A stretch of 64,000 nucleotides of DNA from JAUNBN01 sp036645935. GTDB lineage: Bacteria; Bacillota; Clostridia; Oscillospirales; Ruminococcaceae. Both the position numbers and the translations under genes were made by a program. Position 1 is the stretch's first letter. Every line of letters starts with the position of its first letter. Below are positions 23,324-32,205 of the stretch, piece after piece. Location of the stretch: the NCBI GenBank assembly GCA_036645935.1, contig JAVXNE010000001.1:496001-560000 (forward strand). The letters run 5' to 3'. The notes beneath the pieces are model-generated. The model was not told where the DNA came from. It saw only the letters and a program-made list of their open reading frames with translations, and ran no database searches.

Positions 23324-23351
23324 TCTTTATGCAAGTATTCCTGTCCATACA
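23324..23351 (-). repeat. Degenerate island repeat copy D
   Basis: TCTTTATGCAAGTATTCCTG at 23324 matches the left half of copies B and C (TTTATGCAAGxATT) but has lost the CTGGACTATTT core. It closes the accessory island on the right. The rest of 23250-23560 has no supported gene. Confidence 0.35.
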
Positions 23352-23562
23352 TAGGCGCGGGCTGTTCGGTTCAGGCAAGCTTGTGCGGGCATATATAAAA
23401 CAGAAACCAGCACGCTTCAGTCGGGAATATTCATTTTTCTCGTGAAGTGCCCACACTGTGTAATTTTCACAAACTTGAAGTCAGCCGTGGATTTCGATAT
23501 ATTTCGCAGCACTTGAGATTCTGTCAAAACTTGCAGGTTTTGTTTGTCCTGTTCGCTTAAAG

Positions 23563-23599
23563 CCGAAAGAACCCCTGCCATTGTCAGGGGTTCTTTCGG
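23563..23599 (-). terminator. Strong hairpin terminator of the dehydrogenase gene
   Basis: CCGAAAGAACCCCTG (23563-23577) pairs perfectly with CAGGGGTTCTTTCGG (23585-23599), a 15-bp stem with a 7-base loop, 15 bases after the stop of the gene at 23615. Confidence 0.75.
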
Positions 23600-23614
23600 T
23601 CTGGAATTGTAATC

Positions 23615-24700
23615 TTATTTTGTCGTTACATAGTAATTTATTGGTTTCACCATATAGCGGTTGTCCGGGAAGTTGTCTGTGGTAACATAGCCGGGTCTCG
23701 CGTCGATGAGCTGGGGCACACGGTTGAGAATGGTCGCGCATGTCAGCTCAACAGTGGCGGGGCGGTTGACAACGGCGGTCGTCTCGGGCTCGCCGAACAG
23801 CGTCCACTCGTTTCTGTCAAACTCGTCGGGAGCATATACCTTGCCGACACACTCGGTCTCGAGCGTTATGCCCTCTTCTGTTGTCGTGGTCACAATTGCC
23901 GACATTCCTGTGGCGTCGCCCGCCTTAATTGTCATTCCGAGCGTTTCCGAATGCAGGTCTTCTTTGTATGTATGGGGCACGCATTTTTGCGTCTGTGAGA
24001 TCACCGTAAGCCCCAGTTTTTTGCACAGCCATCCGTTTTGGTTCCACATATATGACGGGATATACTCTCCCTTTTCGACAAGTGCTTTGATCTCGTCAGA
24101 CGACAGCGCGTTGTAGTTGCCGATTTTCTCACCGAATTCAGCAAGTGTCATTCCCGCGCCATGGCCCTCGGCGAGCGCGATGCCGTAATCCTCAACATTA
24201 TAGCTGCTCGAGCCTTTGATTTTTGTTATGCTGGCCGACGAGCCCGCGAGGTTTGTCACAAGCGTTCCCCAGAAAAGGTCGGGATATCCGCTGCCGCAAA
24301 GAGTGCACGCGCCTTCCTTTGCGAGCTTGTCGAGCTTGGCCGTGAGCTCCGGCGAAGAGTTCCACGGGTAGAGCGCCTCCTCGCATGTGGATATCGCATT
24401 GACTCCGTTTTGAGCGCAAACAGTAAACGCAGCCTCAAGCTCAGCAACGGTGCTTCGCGTCGCGATTATGCAGACATCGGGTCTAGTTGCTTTGAGAACC
24501 GCGTCGGCGTTTTTGGCGTCGCTTATTGTGACACCTACCTTTTCCGCACACCCGATTATCGCAGAGACATCCTTGCCAATAACTTTTGGATTCATGTCAA
24601 AGGCGGCAACCAACTGTCCGCCCTTCTCGATAACGTAGCGCATGAGATAAGCGCTCATCTTGCCGCAGCCATACTGCGCTATTTTAACTTTGCGATCCAT
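23615..24700 (-). CDS. 2,4-diaminopentanoate dehydrogenase-like oxidoreductase
   Basis: A 361-residue NAD(P)-dependent oxidoreductase. The N-terminal Rossmann motif is QYGCGKMSAYLMRY, and DMNPKVIGKDVS follows as in dihydrodipicolinate-reductase-like enzymes. The length and C-terminal domain (about 140-350) match the 2,4-diaminopentanoate dehydrogenase group (ornithine fermentation, ord). The other ornithine-degradation genes are absent here, so the substrate could be a different amino acid or amine. The start is ATG 24700 behind GGAGGTTACTATT. It is followed by a strong terminator and has its own transcript; the MerR regulator upstream is a possible controller. Confidence 0.75.
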   Translation of the reverse strand: MDRKVKIAQYGCGKMSAYLMRYVIEKGGQLVAAFDMNPKVIGKDVSAIIGCAEKVGVTISDAKNADAVLKATRPDVCIIATRSTVAELEAAFTVCAQNGVNAISTCEEALYPWNSSPELTAKLDKLAKEGACTLCGSGYPDLFWGTLVTNLAGSSASITKIKGSSSYNVEDYGIALAEGHGAGMTLAEFGEKIGNYNALSSDEIKALVEKGEYIPSYMWNQNGWLCKKLGLTVISQTQKCVPHTYKEDLHSETLGMTIKAGDATGMSAIVTTTTEEGITLETECVGKVYAPDEFDRNEWTLFGEPETTAVVNRPATVELTCATILNRVPQLIDARPGYVTTDNFPDNRYMVKPINYYVTTK

Positions 24701-24814
24701 AATAGTAACCTCCGTTGTGAGTTTCTTGTGCGGCGATATGCCGTCACTGTCAGTATAGAGGTTATTGTTAAGATAATGTCAATCTGCGTTTATACACAAA
24801 GTTGCCTTGTCTTT

Positions 24815-25669
24815 TTAAGGCGATTTGACCGTTCCTTTCGCTTTGACCGGTATCTGAATTTTGTAAAACATGTTTCGCTTGTCGAACTCGAGCACGGGAT
24901 AATCGATTATAACCTCACACAGATAGCTGCCGTCGACGGTATAAGAAAGCCTGTCGAGTTCTGCAAGCAACCGCCTCGCGTGCTGCGCCTCACCGGCAAA
25001 ATCGTCCGAGCACAGGCAGAGAAAGGTCGCGCTCGGAACGAGTTCGACGGCAGGAGAATCGCTCTCCTCGTCCACAAACATAAAGACCTCATTTGAAAAC
25101 AGTTCTCCGCGAATCAGATGTTCCTTGCGTATTATTGTGCCAATATTACAGAAATAGGACATCGGAATCTCGTTTAACACAAGATGCTGTTTCAGCTCGC
25201 GCAGCATATATTCGTATCCGGTGTCATCCTGTTCAAAGAAATTGTTGACACATTCATACTTGTAAATTTTGCGTTCTGCTATATATTCAAAGAAAATCTC
25301 ACCGTTTTTCGGCAGCGCCTCATATTTTTGATAGTTTTCCAGCGCGCGGCCGATAGCGGATTTTGCCCTGGCAAGCTCTTTCAGCTTGCTGTCCACTGCC
25401 GTCATCTGTGCGCCCAGCAACTCTTTTATTGCATTAGGGTTTTCCTCGAAAAAGAGCTCCTTTATCTGGCGCAGCGTCATCCCGTATGTTTTGAGCGCCT
25501 GTATCAGATCGAGCCTTGCCGACTGGTTTATGTGGTAATACCGATACCCCGTACAGGCGTCAGTTCGGGCAGGACGAAGCAGCGCCTCGCGGTCATAAAG
25601 GCGCAGCGTCTGTTCGGTCACGTGGTTGAGTTTTGCCATCTGACCCACCGTCAGCTTTTGCAGATCCAT
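24815..25669 (-). CDS. MerR-family regulator with effector-binding domain
   Basis: A 284-residue transcription factor. Residues 1-75 are a MerR winged helix (LTVGQMAKLNHVTEQTLRLY and TGYRYYHINQSARLDLIQAL). A coiled coil at 85-115 joins a C-terminal domain (about 125-280) of the BmrR/GyrI type, which binds organic effectors. MerR factors activate promoters with long spacers by twisting DNA. It lies 114 bases upstream of the dehydrogenase on the same strand, which it may control. The 284 bases up to folD hold nothing else I can support. Confidence 0.85.
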   Translation of the reverse strand: MDLQKLTVGQMAKLNHVTEQTLRLYDREALLRPARTDACTGYRYYHINQSARLDLIQALKTYGMTLRQIKELFFEENPNAIKELLGAQMTAVDSKLKELARAKSAIGRALENYQKYEALPKNGEIFFEYIAERKIYKYECVNNFFEQDDTGYEYMLRELKQHLVLNEIPMSYFCNIGTIIRKEHLIRGELFSNEVFMFVDEESDSPAVELVPSATFLCLCSDDFAGEAQHARRLLAELDRLSYTVDGSYLCEVIIDYPVLEFDKRNMFYKIQIPVKAKGTVKSP

Positions 25670-25953
25670 GGTTTCACAACCTTGCTCTTAGTATAATGTC
25701 TGAGCGAAAATCAAAAGGGCACATCGCCCGGTGGCTTCCGTCGCTTTTTTGGTGAGGCTCTCAAAATCCGTTGAAATACAGTCAAAATTCACTGCACGGG
25801 CGACGAATTTCTCATGGCTGAAGGTTTTTATATTCGAGCCATACGCTTAAAGCACAATACCGTTTGCAACAGCCGTTTATGCAGATCAAATCAGAATGAG
25901 ATTTATTTCGCCGTTACGTGTTATCTGATTACTCTGGGAGCAAATATCCACCG

Positions 25954-26817
25954 TCACAGAACCGCAACGCCACACAGACGCTGTGCCGCCTCAACAACAT
26001 GGCTTGCGAGCACCGCCGCGGTCACCGTTCCGACACCGCCGGGAACTGGCGATGCTGCAAGGGCAATTTCACTCGCGGCCTCGAAATCAACGTCGCCGCA
26101 CAGCTTGCCGCCACAGTTCACGTTTATTCCGCAATCCACAATCGTCTGTCCACTGCTCATGCAATTACGACCGATGAGCCCCTCGCGACCCGCCGCCGCG
26201 ATAATTATATCGGCAGAGCTGCAAATCTCGGCAATATTTGCAGTTTTCGTGTGGCAGACGGTCACCGTCGCGTCGCGCGCGAGCAAAAGCATCGACACGG
26301 GGCGGCCGACCACAAGAGAGCGTCCAATCACCACGACATTTTTACCTGCAATTTTTATCCCGTAATGCTCGAGAAGCTGCACGCACGCCATCGCGGTGCA
26401 CGGCGCGAATCCCTCACCGGAACCTGTGAAAACACCGGACAGCGAGCGGTCGGTCACACCGTCGACGTCCTTTTCGGGCGCGATTGCATCTCGAGAGATC
26501 CTCTCGTCAAAACCTCTCGGCAGCGGGCGCATGAGCAGAATTCCATGCACTGCACGATCAGCGCTCAAACTTCTGAGCGTCTCGGTAAGCTCGCGTTGGG
26601 ACGCGCCAAAAGGTGTGCAATGTGTGCTCACAATAACTCCCGCGCGCTCACATGCGCGGTATATCCCCCGCTCGTACGCAGCGTCTGCCGCATCGTCGCC
26701 CGCGCGCACAATGGTGAGCTTGGGCGGGCAGCCAATTTGGCAGAGTCTGTCAGATTCGTCGCGCGACCTCTCAATGAGGGCTGCCGCGACCTCTTTACCG
26801 TATAGAATAAGTGCCAT
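25954..26817 (-). CDS. folD: FolD-like methylenetetrahydrofolate dehydrogenase, cyclohydrolase residues lost
   Basis: A 287-residue FolD-family protein that interconverts 5,10-methylene- and 5,10-methenyl-tetrahydrofolate with NAD(P). The Rossmann part is intact (VVVIGRSLVVGRPVSMLL, SPVPGGVGTVTAAVL) and the substrate-site Asp is kept in EKDVDGVT. In the catalytic region, YVxxKxK is YERGIYR, so the catalytic Lys (Lys56 in the human enzyme) is Ile. The usual GILVQLPLP is GILLMRPLP, so the Gln (Gln100 in human) is Met. Tyr is kept. Lys and Gln are essential for the cyclohydrolase step, so this enzyme is probably dehydrogenase only. It overlaps fchA by one base. Confidence 0.88.
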   Translation of the reverse strand: MALILYGKEVAAALIERSRDESDRLCQIGCPPKLTIVRAGDDAADAAYERGIYRACERAGVIVSTHCTPFGASQRELTETLRSLSADRAVHGILLMRPLPRGFDERISRDAIAPEKDVDGVTDRSLSGVFTGSGEGFAPCTAMACVQLLEHYGIKIAGKNVVVIGRSLVVGRPVSMLLLARDATVTVCHTKTANIAEICSSADIIIAAAGREGLIGRNCMSSGQTIVDCGINVNCGGKLCGDVDFEAASEIALAASPVPGGVGTVTAAVLASHVVEAAQRLCGVAVL

Positions 26818-27470
26818 TATTGCTCCTTGGTGAATGCCGGTTTTGTAAGCTGCGAGCGCACGCTTTCCACGACTCCCCCTGCAAGAGGGCGATACTTTGC
26901 CAGCAGCTCATTTGCACGCGCGTCGGCAAGTTTCGCCGCCTCGCGGTCGGTCATTATTCTCGTGTTTATAAAGACATTGAGCGCCGCGCATTCGAGCGCC
27001 GCACTCGCGCAGAGCGCCGCACAGCCGGCGTCGCTAACCGCAAGGCGAGAGCCTGTTTGAGCGGCCGCTTCCGCGCATTCGACCGCACTGCCGCACATAT
27101 CCATTATCTCGAGCGGAACGGCACACGCTCTTGTGAGCGCATGTTGAATGGCGTGTTCTTTCTCGGTCTTTTGCGTTTCGGTGTCAGAGGGCATGCGATA
27201 TCCCTCTGCGAGCGGTCCGAACGCCGCGGCGTCGTCGTCCGCAAGCCTCAGCAGCCCCGTTTGCAATGTGTTGCAGCGGTCTTTCAGTTCGATTATCTCT
27301 CTTTGCACTCCGTCATATTTCTTTTTTCCGAGCGTGAGGCTCGCGACCATTCCCGCAAGCGCCGCCGCAAGCGCCCCCATCACCGCTGCGGCCCCGCCGC
27401 CGCCCGGAGTGGGGGAGTTTGAGGCAAGCGACTCGACAAATTCAGCGCATGTTATGTTTCCTGTTATCAT
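26817..27470 (-). CDS. fchA: Methenyltetrahydrofolate cyclohydrolase (FchA type)
   Basis: A 217-residue member of the formiminotransferase-cyclodeaminase C-terminal family, which in clostridia acts as methenyl-tetrahydrofolate cyclohydrolase (FchA). The SPTPGGGGAAAVMGALAAAL segment (about 22-41) is the family signature. The rest is an all-helical bundle. The start is ATG 27470 behind GAGTGAGAG; the frame extends to a GTG at 27482. It lies between fhs and folD, so it supplies the step FolD seems to have lost. It works on 10-formyl-/methenyl-tetrahydrofolate in the methyl branch. Confidence 0.88.
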   Translation of the reverse strand: MITGNITCAEFVESLASNSPTPGGGGAAAVMGALAAALAGMVASLTLGKKKYDGVQREIIELKDRCNTLQTGLLRLADDDAAAFGPLAEGYRMPSDTETQKTEKEHAIQHALTRACAVPLEIMDMCGSAVECAEAAAQTGSRLAVSDAGCAALCASAALECAALNVFINTRIMTDREAAKLADARANELLAKYRPLAGGVVESVRSQLTKPAFTKEQ

Positions 27471-27486
27471 ATTTTCTCTCACTCAA

Positions 27487-29157
27487 TTAAAACAATCCCG
27501 ATATTCTGCCGCTCGCATCGACGTCAATTCGCTCCGCCGCGGGAACGGGTGGAAGCCCCGGCATCGTCATTATGTTTCCGGTCAGCGCGACTATAAATCC
27601 CGCTCCTGCGGACACTTTGAGACTGCGCACCGTCACCGTAAAGCCATCGGGCGCTCCCAGCAACTGGGCATCGTCCGAAAAACTGTACTGAGTTTTCGCC
27701 ATACAGATAGGCAGCTCCCCAAAGCCCAATGTTTCGAGAATCGCTGCCTGTTTTTTTGCCTCCGACGTGAGCACTGCACCCTCTCCGCGATATACCCGTC
27801 TTACAATCGTGTTTATCTTTTCCTCAATGGTCTTGTCAAGATCATAGGAAAATTCAAAATCGTTGGGCAATTCACACAGCCGCACCACTTCTTTTGCAAG
27901 CTCAATTCCACCCTCTCCGCCTTTCGCCCACACCTCTGACAGCGCGACGGAGACACCCAACTCGGCACATTTTTCACGCACAAGAGCAAGCTCTGCCTCG
28001 GTGTCGTCGGGAAACCGGTTGAGCGCGACGACACAAGGCAGCTTGTAGACCTCGGTTATGTTGGAGACATGGCGCAGCAGATTTGGCAGCCCCTTTTCGA
28101 GCGCTGCAAGATCTTCCCGCGCAAGCTCACCCTTGGCCGCGCCCCCGTGGTGTTTGAGCGCGCGCACCGTTGCGACAACGACGACCGACGACGGGCGCAG
28201 CGCCGCCATGCGGCACTTGATATCGAGGAATTTCTCCGCCCCGAGGTCTCCTCCGAAACCGGCTTCGGTCACACAGTATTCTCCGAGAGAGAGCGCCATG
28301 CGAGTTGCGATAATCGAGTTGCACCCGTGCGCGATGTTGGCGAACGGGCCGCCGTGCACAAGAGCCGGTGTGTGCTCGAGTGTCTGGACAAGGTTTGGTT
28401 TTATTGCGTCAACGAGCAACGCCGTCATCGCACCCGCCGCGTTGAGCTCGCCTGCCGTCACGGGCTTTTCGTCATAGGTATAGCCGACGATTATGCGCGA
28501 TATTCGCGACTTGAGATCGATGATATCACTCGAAAGACAGAGCACAGCCATTATTTCTGAAGCGACCGTTATGTCATAGCCGTCCTCGCGCGGCGAGCCG
28601 TTCACCCGTCCGCCGAGGCCGTCGACCACAAACCGCAGCTGACGGTCGTTCATGTCGACACACCTTCGCCATGTGATTCTGCGGGGGTCTATCCCGAGAC
28701 GATTTCCCTGATAAATATGATTATCCAGCATTGCACAGAGCAGATTGTTGGCCGCGCCTATTGCATGAAAGTCCCCTGTGAAATGCAGATTTATATCTTC
28801 CATCGGGACAACCTGTGCGTATCCTCCGCCTGCAGCGCCGCCTTTGACGCCGAAAACCGGCCCGAGCGACGGCTCCCGCAGCGCTATCACAGACTTTTTG
28901 CCTATTCTGCGCAGCGCGTCACCGAGGCCGACTGTGGTCGTCGTCTTTCCCTCGCCCGCGGGCGTTGGGGTGATCGCCGTAACAAGCACGAGCTTGCCGG
29001 CGTTTGGCTTCTCGCTCGCACATCCCGGCGCGAGCTTTGCTTTGTGCCGTCCATAAGGCTCATACATCTCCTCGGCTATCCCCATCTCGCTTGCGATGCT
29101 CGCTATCGGCACGAGCGGCGTTGACTGTGCAATCTCGATATCTGTGAGCTGTGCCAT
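27487..29157 (-). CDS. fhs: Formate-tetrahydrofolate ligase
   Basis: A 556-residue enzyme that joins formate to tetrahydrofolate with ATP to give 10-formyl-tetrahydrofolate, the entry step of the methyl branch. The P-loop TPAGEGKTTTTVGLGDAL is at about 67-84. Further marks are REPSLGPVFGVKGGAAGGG, the monovalent-cation region and GQ-free LTGNIMTMPGLP near the end. Length and start (MAQLTDIEIAQS) are standard. It is the third gene of the operon and directly precedes fchA with 16 bases between. Confidence 0.97.
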   Translation of the reverse strand: MAQLTDIEIAQSTPLVPIASIASEMGIAEEMYEPYGRHKAKLAPGCASEKPNAGKLVLVTAITPTPAGEGKTTTTVGLGDALRRIGKKSVIALREPSLGPVFGVKGGAAGGGYAQVVPMEDINLHFTGDFHAIGAANNLLCAMLDNHIYQGNRLGIDPRRITWRRCVDMNDRQLRFVVDGLGGRVNGSPREDGYDITVASEIMAVLCLSSDIIDLKSRISRIIVGYTYDEKPVTAGELNAAGAMTALLVDAIKPNLVQTLEHTPALVHGGPFANIAHGCNSIIATRMALSLGEYCVTEAGFGGDLGAEKFLDIKCRMAALRPSSVVVVATVRALKHHGGAAKGELAREDLAALEKGLPNLLRHVSNITEVYKLPCVVALNRFPDDTEAELALVREKCAELGVSVALSEVWAKGGEGGIELAKEVVRLCELPNDFEFSYDLDKTIEEKINTIVRRVYRGEGAVLTSEAKKQAAILETLGFGELPICMAKTQYSFSDDAQLLGAPDGFTVTVRSLKVSAGAGFIVALTGNIMTMPGLPPVPAAERIDVDASGRISGLF

Positions 29158-29184
29158 GAGTCGTCCTCCATGTAATTCAAAATT

Positions 29185-30453
29185 TTATTTATTGTCAAAG
29201 CAGTCAAGTATCTCCCCGCTCATATACAAAGAACCGAGCGCGAGCACCGCTCCGCTGTTTTTTGCGCGCTCGAGTGCCGCTGATACCCCGTCTGCCACAC
29301 TCACGCACTCTGTCGCAATTCCGCCGATATCGCGAATTTTTTGTGCGAGTGCACCGTTCCCGAGAGCTCTTGGGTTGCCGGGCACAACACACAAAAACTC
29401 ACTCGCAAGAGGCAGGAGTTCTTTTATCATCTCCTCGATAGCTTTGTCCGCCATGACCCCGAACAGCACTGTCGGCCTCACTCCCGGAAGCAAACTTTCA
29501 AAGCTCTGTCTCGCCAACTTCACTCCCTGTGGATTGTGTCCGCCGTCGAGAAAAAATATCGGCTCCTCGCAGAGAAGTTCAAATCGCGCCGGCCACGAGA
29601 CCGAACGCAGTCCCTCCCGAAGCTCTGCATCTCCGAGCGGCCACCCTCTCAATCTCAAAAGCTGCACCGCTTCGATCGCAAGCGCAGCGTTGCTCGGCTG
29701 ATATGCTCCAAGCAGCGGTATTTTCAAGTCTTTGTATTCTTTGTAATCAAAAACCGTTTCGCTTATAGTCTGCTTTTTGATTACAAGCGCAGCGCAATCA
29801 ACCTCGCGCAGCTCGCAACCTTGCCGCTTGCAGGCAGCTGTGATGACCGCCTCGGCGCGCGAATCATTTGCGGCGCTCGCAACGGCGCTGCCATGTTTTA
29901 TTATCCCGGATTTGGCCGCGGCGATCAATTCAATGGTGTCCCCAAGAATGTCGGTATGGTCGAGCGCCATCGACGCTATGACCGCGACTTCAGGCGCAGG
30001 TATCACGTTGGTCGAGTCCAGCTCTCCGCCGAGTCCCGTCTCAAGCACGACAATGTCGCAGTCGAGCTGCGCATACCACTCGAGCGCGAGCGCAGTTATG
30101 ATTTCAAACTCGGTGGGAGGATCGTCCATGCTCTCGGCGAGCACTCTCACGCGCTGTGTCAGCTCCGCGAGCGCGTCGTCGGAAATCGGCACCCCGTCCA
30201 GCTGCATCCGCTCGTTGAATCTGCGGATATACGGAGATGTGTACAGCCCCGTTTTAAGCCCAGCCGCCCGGAAGACACTCGAAAGGATTGCGGCGACCGA
30301 ACCTTTTCCGTTCGTGCCCGCTATATGGATAAATTTAAGCCTGTTTTGCGGATTTCCCAGCTTTTGCAGCAACTCTCGCGTGCGCTCAAGCCCGAGCTTG
30401 CTCCCGCGCCAGCCAACACTGTGAATATATCCAATCGCCTCATCATAGGTCAT
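29185..30453 (-). CDS. folC: Folylpolyglutamate synthase / dihydrofolate synthase
   Basis: A 422-residue Mur-ligase-fold enzyme that adds glutamates to folates, keeping them in the cell. The P-loop is GTNGKGSVAAIL (about 47-58), followed by TGLYTSPYIRRFNERM. ETGLGGELDSTN and ALDHTDILG are the omega-loop and Mg-site blocks. LDGGHNPQG is in the C-terminal domain. It overlaps metF by one base. Its place in the operon links folate retention to C1 flux. Confidence 0.95.
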   Translation of the reverse strand: MTYDEAIGYIHSVGWRGSKLGLERTRELLQKLGNPQNRLKFIHIAGTNGKGSVAAILSSVFRAAGLKTGLYTSPYIRRFNERMQLDGVPISDDALAELTQRVRVLAESMDDPPTEFEIITALALEWYAQLDCDIVVLETGLGGELDSTNVIPAPEVAVIASMALDHTDILGDTIELIAAAKSGIIKHGSAVASAANDSRAEAVITAACKRQGCELREVDCAALVIKKQTISETVFDYKEYKDLKIPLLGAYQPSNAALAIEAVQLLRLRGWPLGDAELREGLRSVSWPARFELLCEEPIFFLDGGHNPQGVKLARQSFESLLPGVRPTVLFGVMADKAIEEMIKELLPLASEFLCVVPGNPRALGNGALAQKIRDIGGIATECVSVADGVSAALERAKNSGAVLALGSLYMSGEILDCFDNK

Positions 30454-31322
30454 TACTTCACCCGTTTTCTGAATGACGACAACGCGAGCACATCGGCAGC
30501 GTCGTCGCGGTTATTAAGCGTATAGATATGTATGCCGCCTATGTCCTGCCTGAGATATCGGTCAATGAGCGCGGCGGTGTATTCCTTACCTGCTTTTTTG
30601 AAGTCTTCCGGAGAATTCTCATACCGTCCGACAATCGCAGCGAGCTTTGAGGGAATCGAACATCCATTGGACAGCGTCATGCGTATCACTCCGTCGCGGG
30701 ATATGGCGGGCATAATTCCCACTGCGATCGGAATGTTGACGCCGCGCGCACGGGCCTTTTCAATGAAGCGCGAGTAGGCGTCGACGTCGTAACAGAGTTG
30801 GGTTATAGCGAAGCACGCTCCGGCTTGCTGCTTTGAATAGAGCGCGTCAATATCGTCACAAAGTGAGGGTGCAAGCAGATGTTTTTCCGGATAACACGCA
30901 ACTCCGACCGCGAACGAATTCGACATCTTGCACATAAATTCCACAAGCTCAACCGCGCGCGCGAACTCACCGCGAGGCCCTTCCCATCCATTTGGAAAAT
31001 CTCCGCGCAGTGCGAGCACACCGCGCACTCCACTCTGCATGTGTTCGGCAAGTTCGTTGGAGAGGCCCTCACGAGAGTTTCCCACACACGTGAGATGCGC
31101 AAGCGCGTCCGCCTCGCCGGAGGCCGCTATCGCCCGGCATATTTCAGCGCTGCGCCCCTTGTTTGTCCCGCCTGCCCCGTAGGTACAGCTTATAAAATCA
31201 GGTGAGCACTGATAAAGCCGCTCCAGTGTTGCGAGAAGCGGTTGGACGGGGCGTTCCGCTTTGGGCGGAAACACCTCAAAGGACAGACTCATTTCATTGT
31301 TGAGCAATCTCTCAATACTCAT
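30453..31322 (-). CDS. metF: 5,10-methylenetetrahydrofolate reductase
   Basis: A 289-residue MetF TIM barrel that reduces methylene- to methyl-tetrahydrofolate with FAD. LSFEVFPPKAE (about 13-23) contains the catalytic Glu; CTYGAGGTNKGR and HLTCVG are the flavin-site blocks; ITQLCYDVDAY the substrate block. ATG 31322 is preferred over GTG 31328. It is the first gene of the operon metF-folC-fhs-fchA-folD. No zinc-protein partner MetV is seen next to it. Confidence 0.95.
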   Translation of the reverse strand: MSIERLLNNEMSLSFEVFPPKAERPVQPLLATLERLYQCSPDFISCTYGAGGTNKGRSAEICRAIAASGEADALAHLTCVGNSREGLSNELAEHMQSGVRGVLALRGDFPNGWEGPRGEFARAVELVEFMCKMSNSFAVGVACYPEKHLLAPSLCDDIDALYSKQQAGACFAITQLCYDVDAYSRFIEKARARGVNIPIAVGIMPAISRDGVIRMTLSNGCSIPSKLAAIVGRYENSPEDFKKAGKEYTAALIDRYLRQDIGGIHIYTLNNRDDAADVLALSSFRKRVK

Positions 31323-31366
31323 TATCACTCACACCCTTCTCGTGTTGATCGGCCTTGCGCGTTGGT

Positions 31367-31393
31367 GATATTATACCATAAATATGACGTCAT
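31367..31393 (-). promoter_or_regulatory. Promoter region of the one-carbon operon with a palindrome
   Basis: On the minus strand TGGTATAAT is an extended -10 box (31371-31379), about 50 bases before metF. Directly upstream lies the 10-base palindrome ATGACGTCAT (31384-31393) inside the -35 region, where an activator or repressor could bind. No tetrahydrofolate riboswitch was seen in the leader. The plus-strand region 31394-31800 holds no supported gene. Confidence 0.5.
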
Positions 31394-31814
31394 TATAGTG
31401 CAATTGTACATAGCACAAACTCTGTTTTTCGATCGTGTCGGTCCGTTGTTTGTTCGCGATTGGCAGCCGCATTATTTGGACATTATATCATAAAACCGTC
31501 CTTAGCTTTACACCATTTTTGTATCCCTCCCGTTTGGACTTCAGACTCGCCCATGCACCCCGTTTCTTTTATCTCTATTCGCATGGTTTTGGTGTGAATC
31601 GCAGAATTGAGCAACTTGCCGAACCACCCGCAACGCTCCGGCTGCCTTGACACTTCCCGCTGCGCACTTTTGCTCAACATTTTCCAATATGTCACCCGTG
31701 TCTGCCACGTCGTGTGCTTATCAATTTATCACCATTTGACAGAAAATATCGATGTGATCCAATCTCAAAACTCAGCATCATACGGCGATGGGACCGGACG
31801 GCGCTTCTTTTGAA

Positions 31815-31849
31815 AAAGGAAAACACCGCTCTATGCGGTGTTTTCCTTT
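31815..31849 (-). terminator. tRNA-Arg terminator
   Basis: On the minus strand AAAGGAAAACACCGC pairs with GCGGTGTTTTCCTTT around CTATA-type loop bases, followed by TTTC. It lies 23 bases after the tRNA 3' end. Confidence 0.8.
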
Positions 31850-31871
31850 AAACGGCGCGGCAATGCGGCTT

Positions 31872-31948
31872 TGGTGTCCTTGAGCGGATTCGAACCGCTG
31901 GCCTTCCGCTTAGGAGGCGGACGCTCTATCCAACTGAGCTACAAAGAC
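31872..31948 (-). tRNA. tRNA-Arg (anticodon CCU)
   Basis: The minus strand folds as a full tRNA of 77 bases with encoded CCA. Acceptor stem GTCTTTG pairs with CAAGGAC, discriminator A. The D arm is GCTC-AGTTGGATA-GAGC. The anticodon stem TCCGC/GCGGA encloses loop CTCCTAA, giving anticodon CCU for AGG codons. The T arm is AGCGG-TTCGAAT-CCGCT. Nothing suggests degeneration. It stands alone with its own terminator. Confidence 0.97.
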
Positions 31949-32205
31949 AAATATCACATTTGAGCCGCAGGGCAATGAACTGCCTCATATTTGCAAAAAT
32001 CGAGTTTGCAATCCTTGACAGTGGATGAGAACTGTTTTTGTCACAATTCGGAACGCACGTGTGTAACGAATATTATAACGGGTCGGGATGACAAAATCAA
32101 CTGCGGTATCAAGCACGTTTGTTTACATTTTGTCGGTTTACCGATTTGAAATACGGTGGTATACTATATAAAAGTATTGCGACTTAAGATTTTGCGGGGT
32201 ATACG

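Noticed and set aside
31323..31490. Tetrahydrofolate riboswitch before metF
   Set aside because: The leader is only about 45 bases from the -10 box and lacks the conserved stem-loop pattern.
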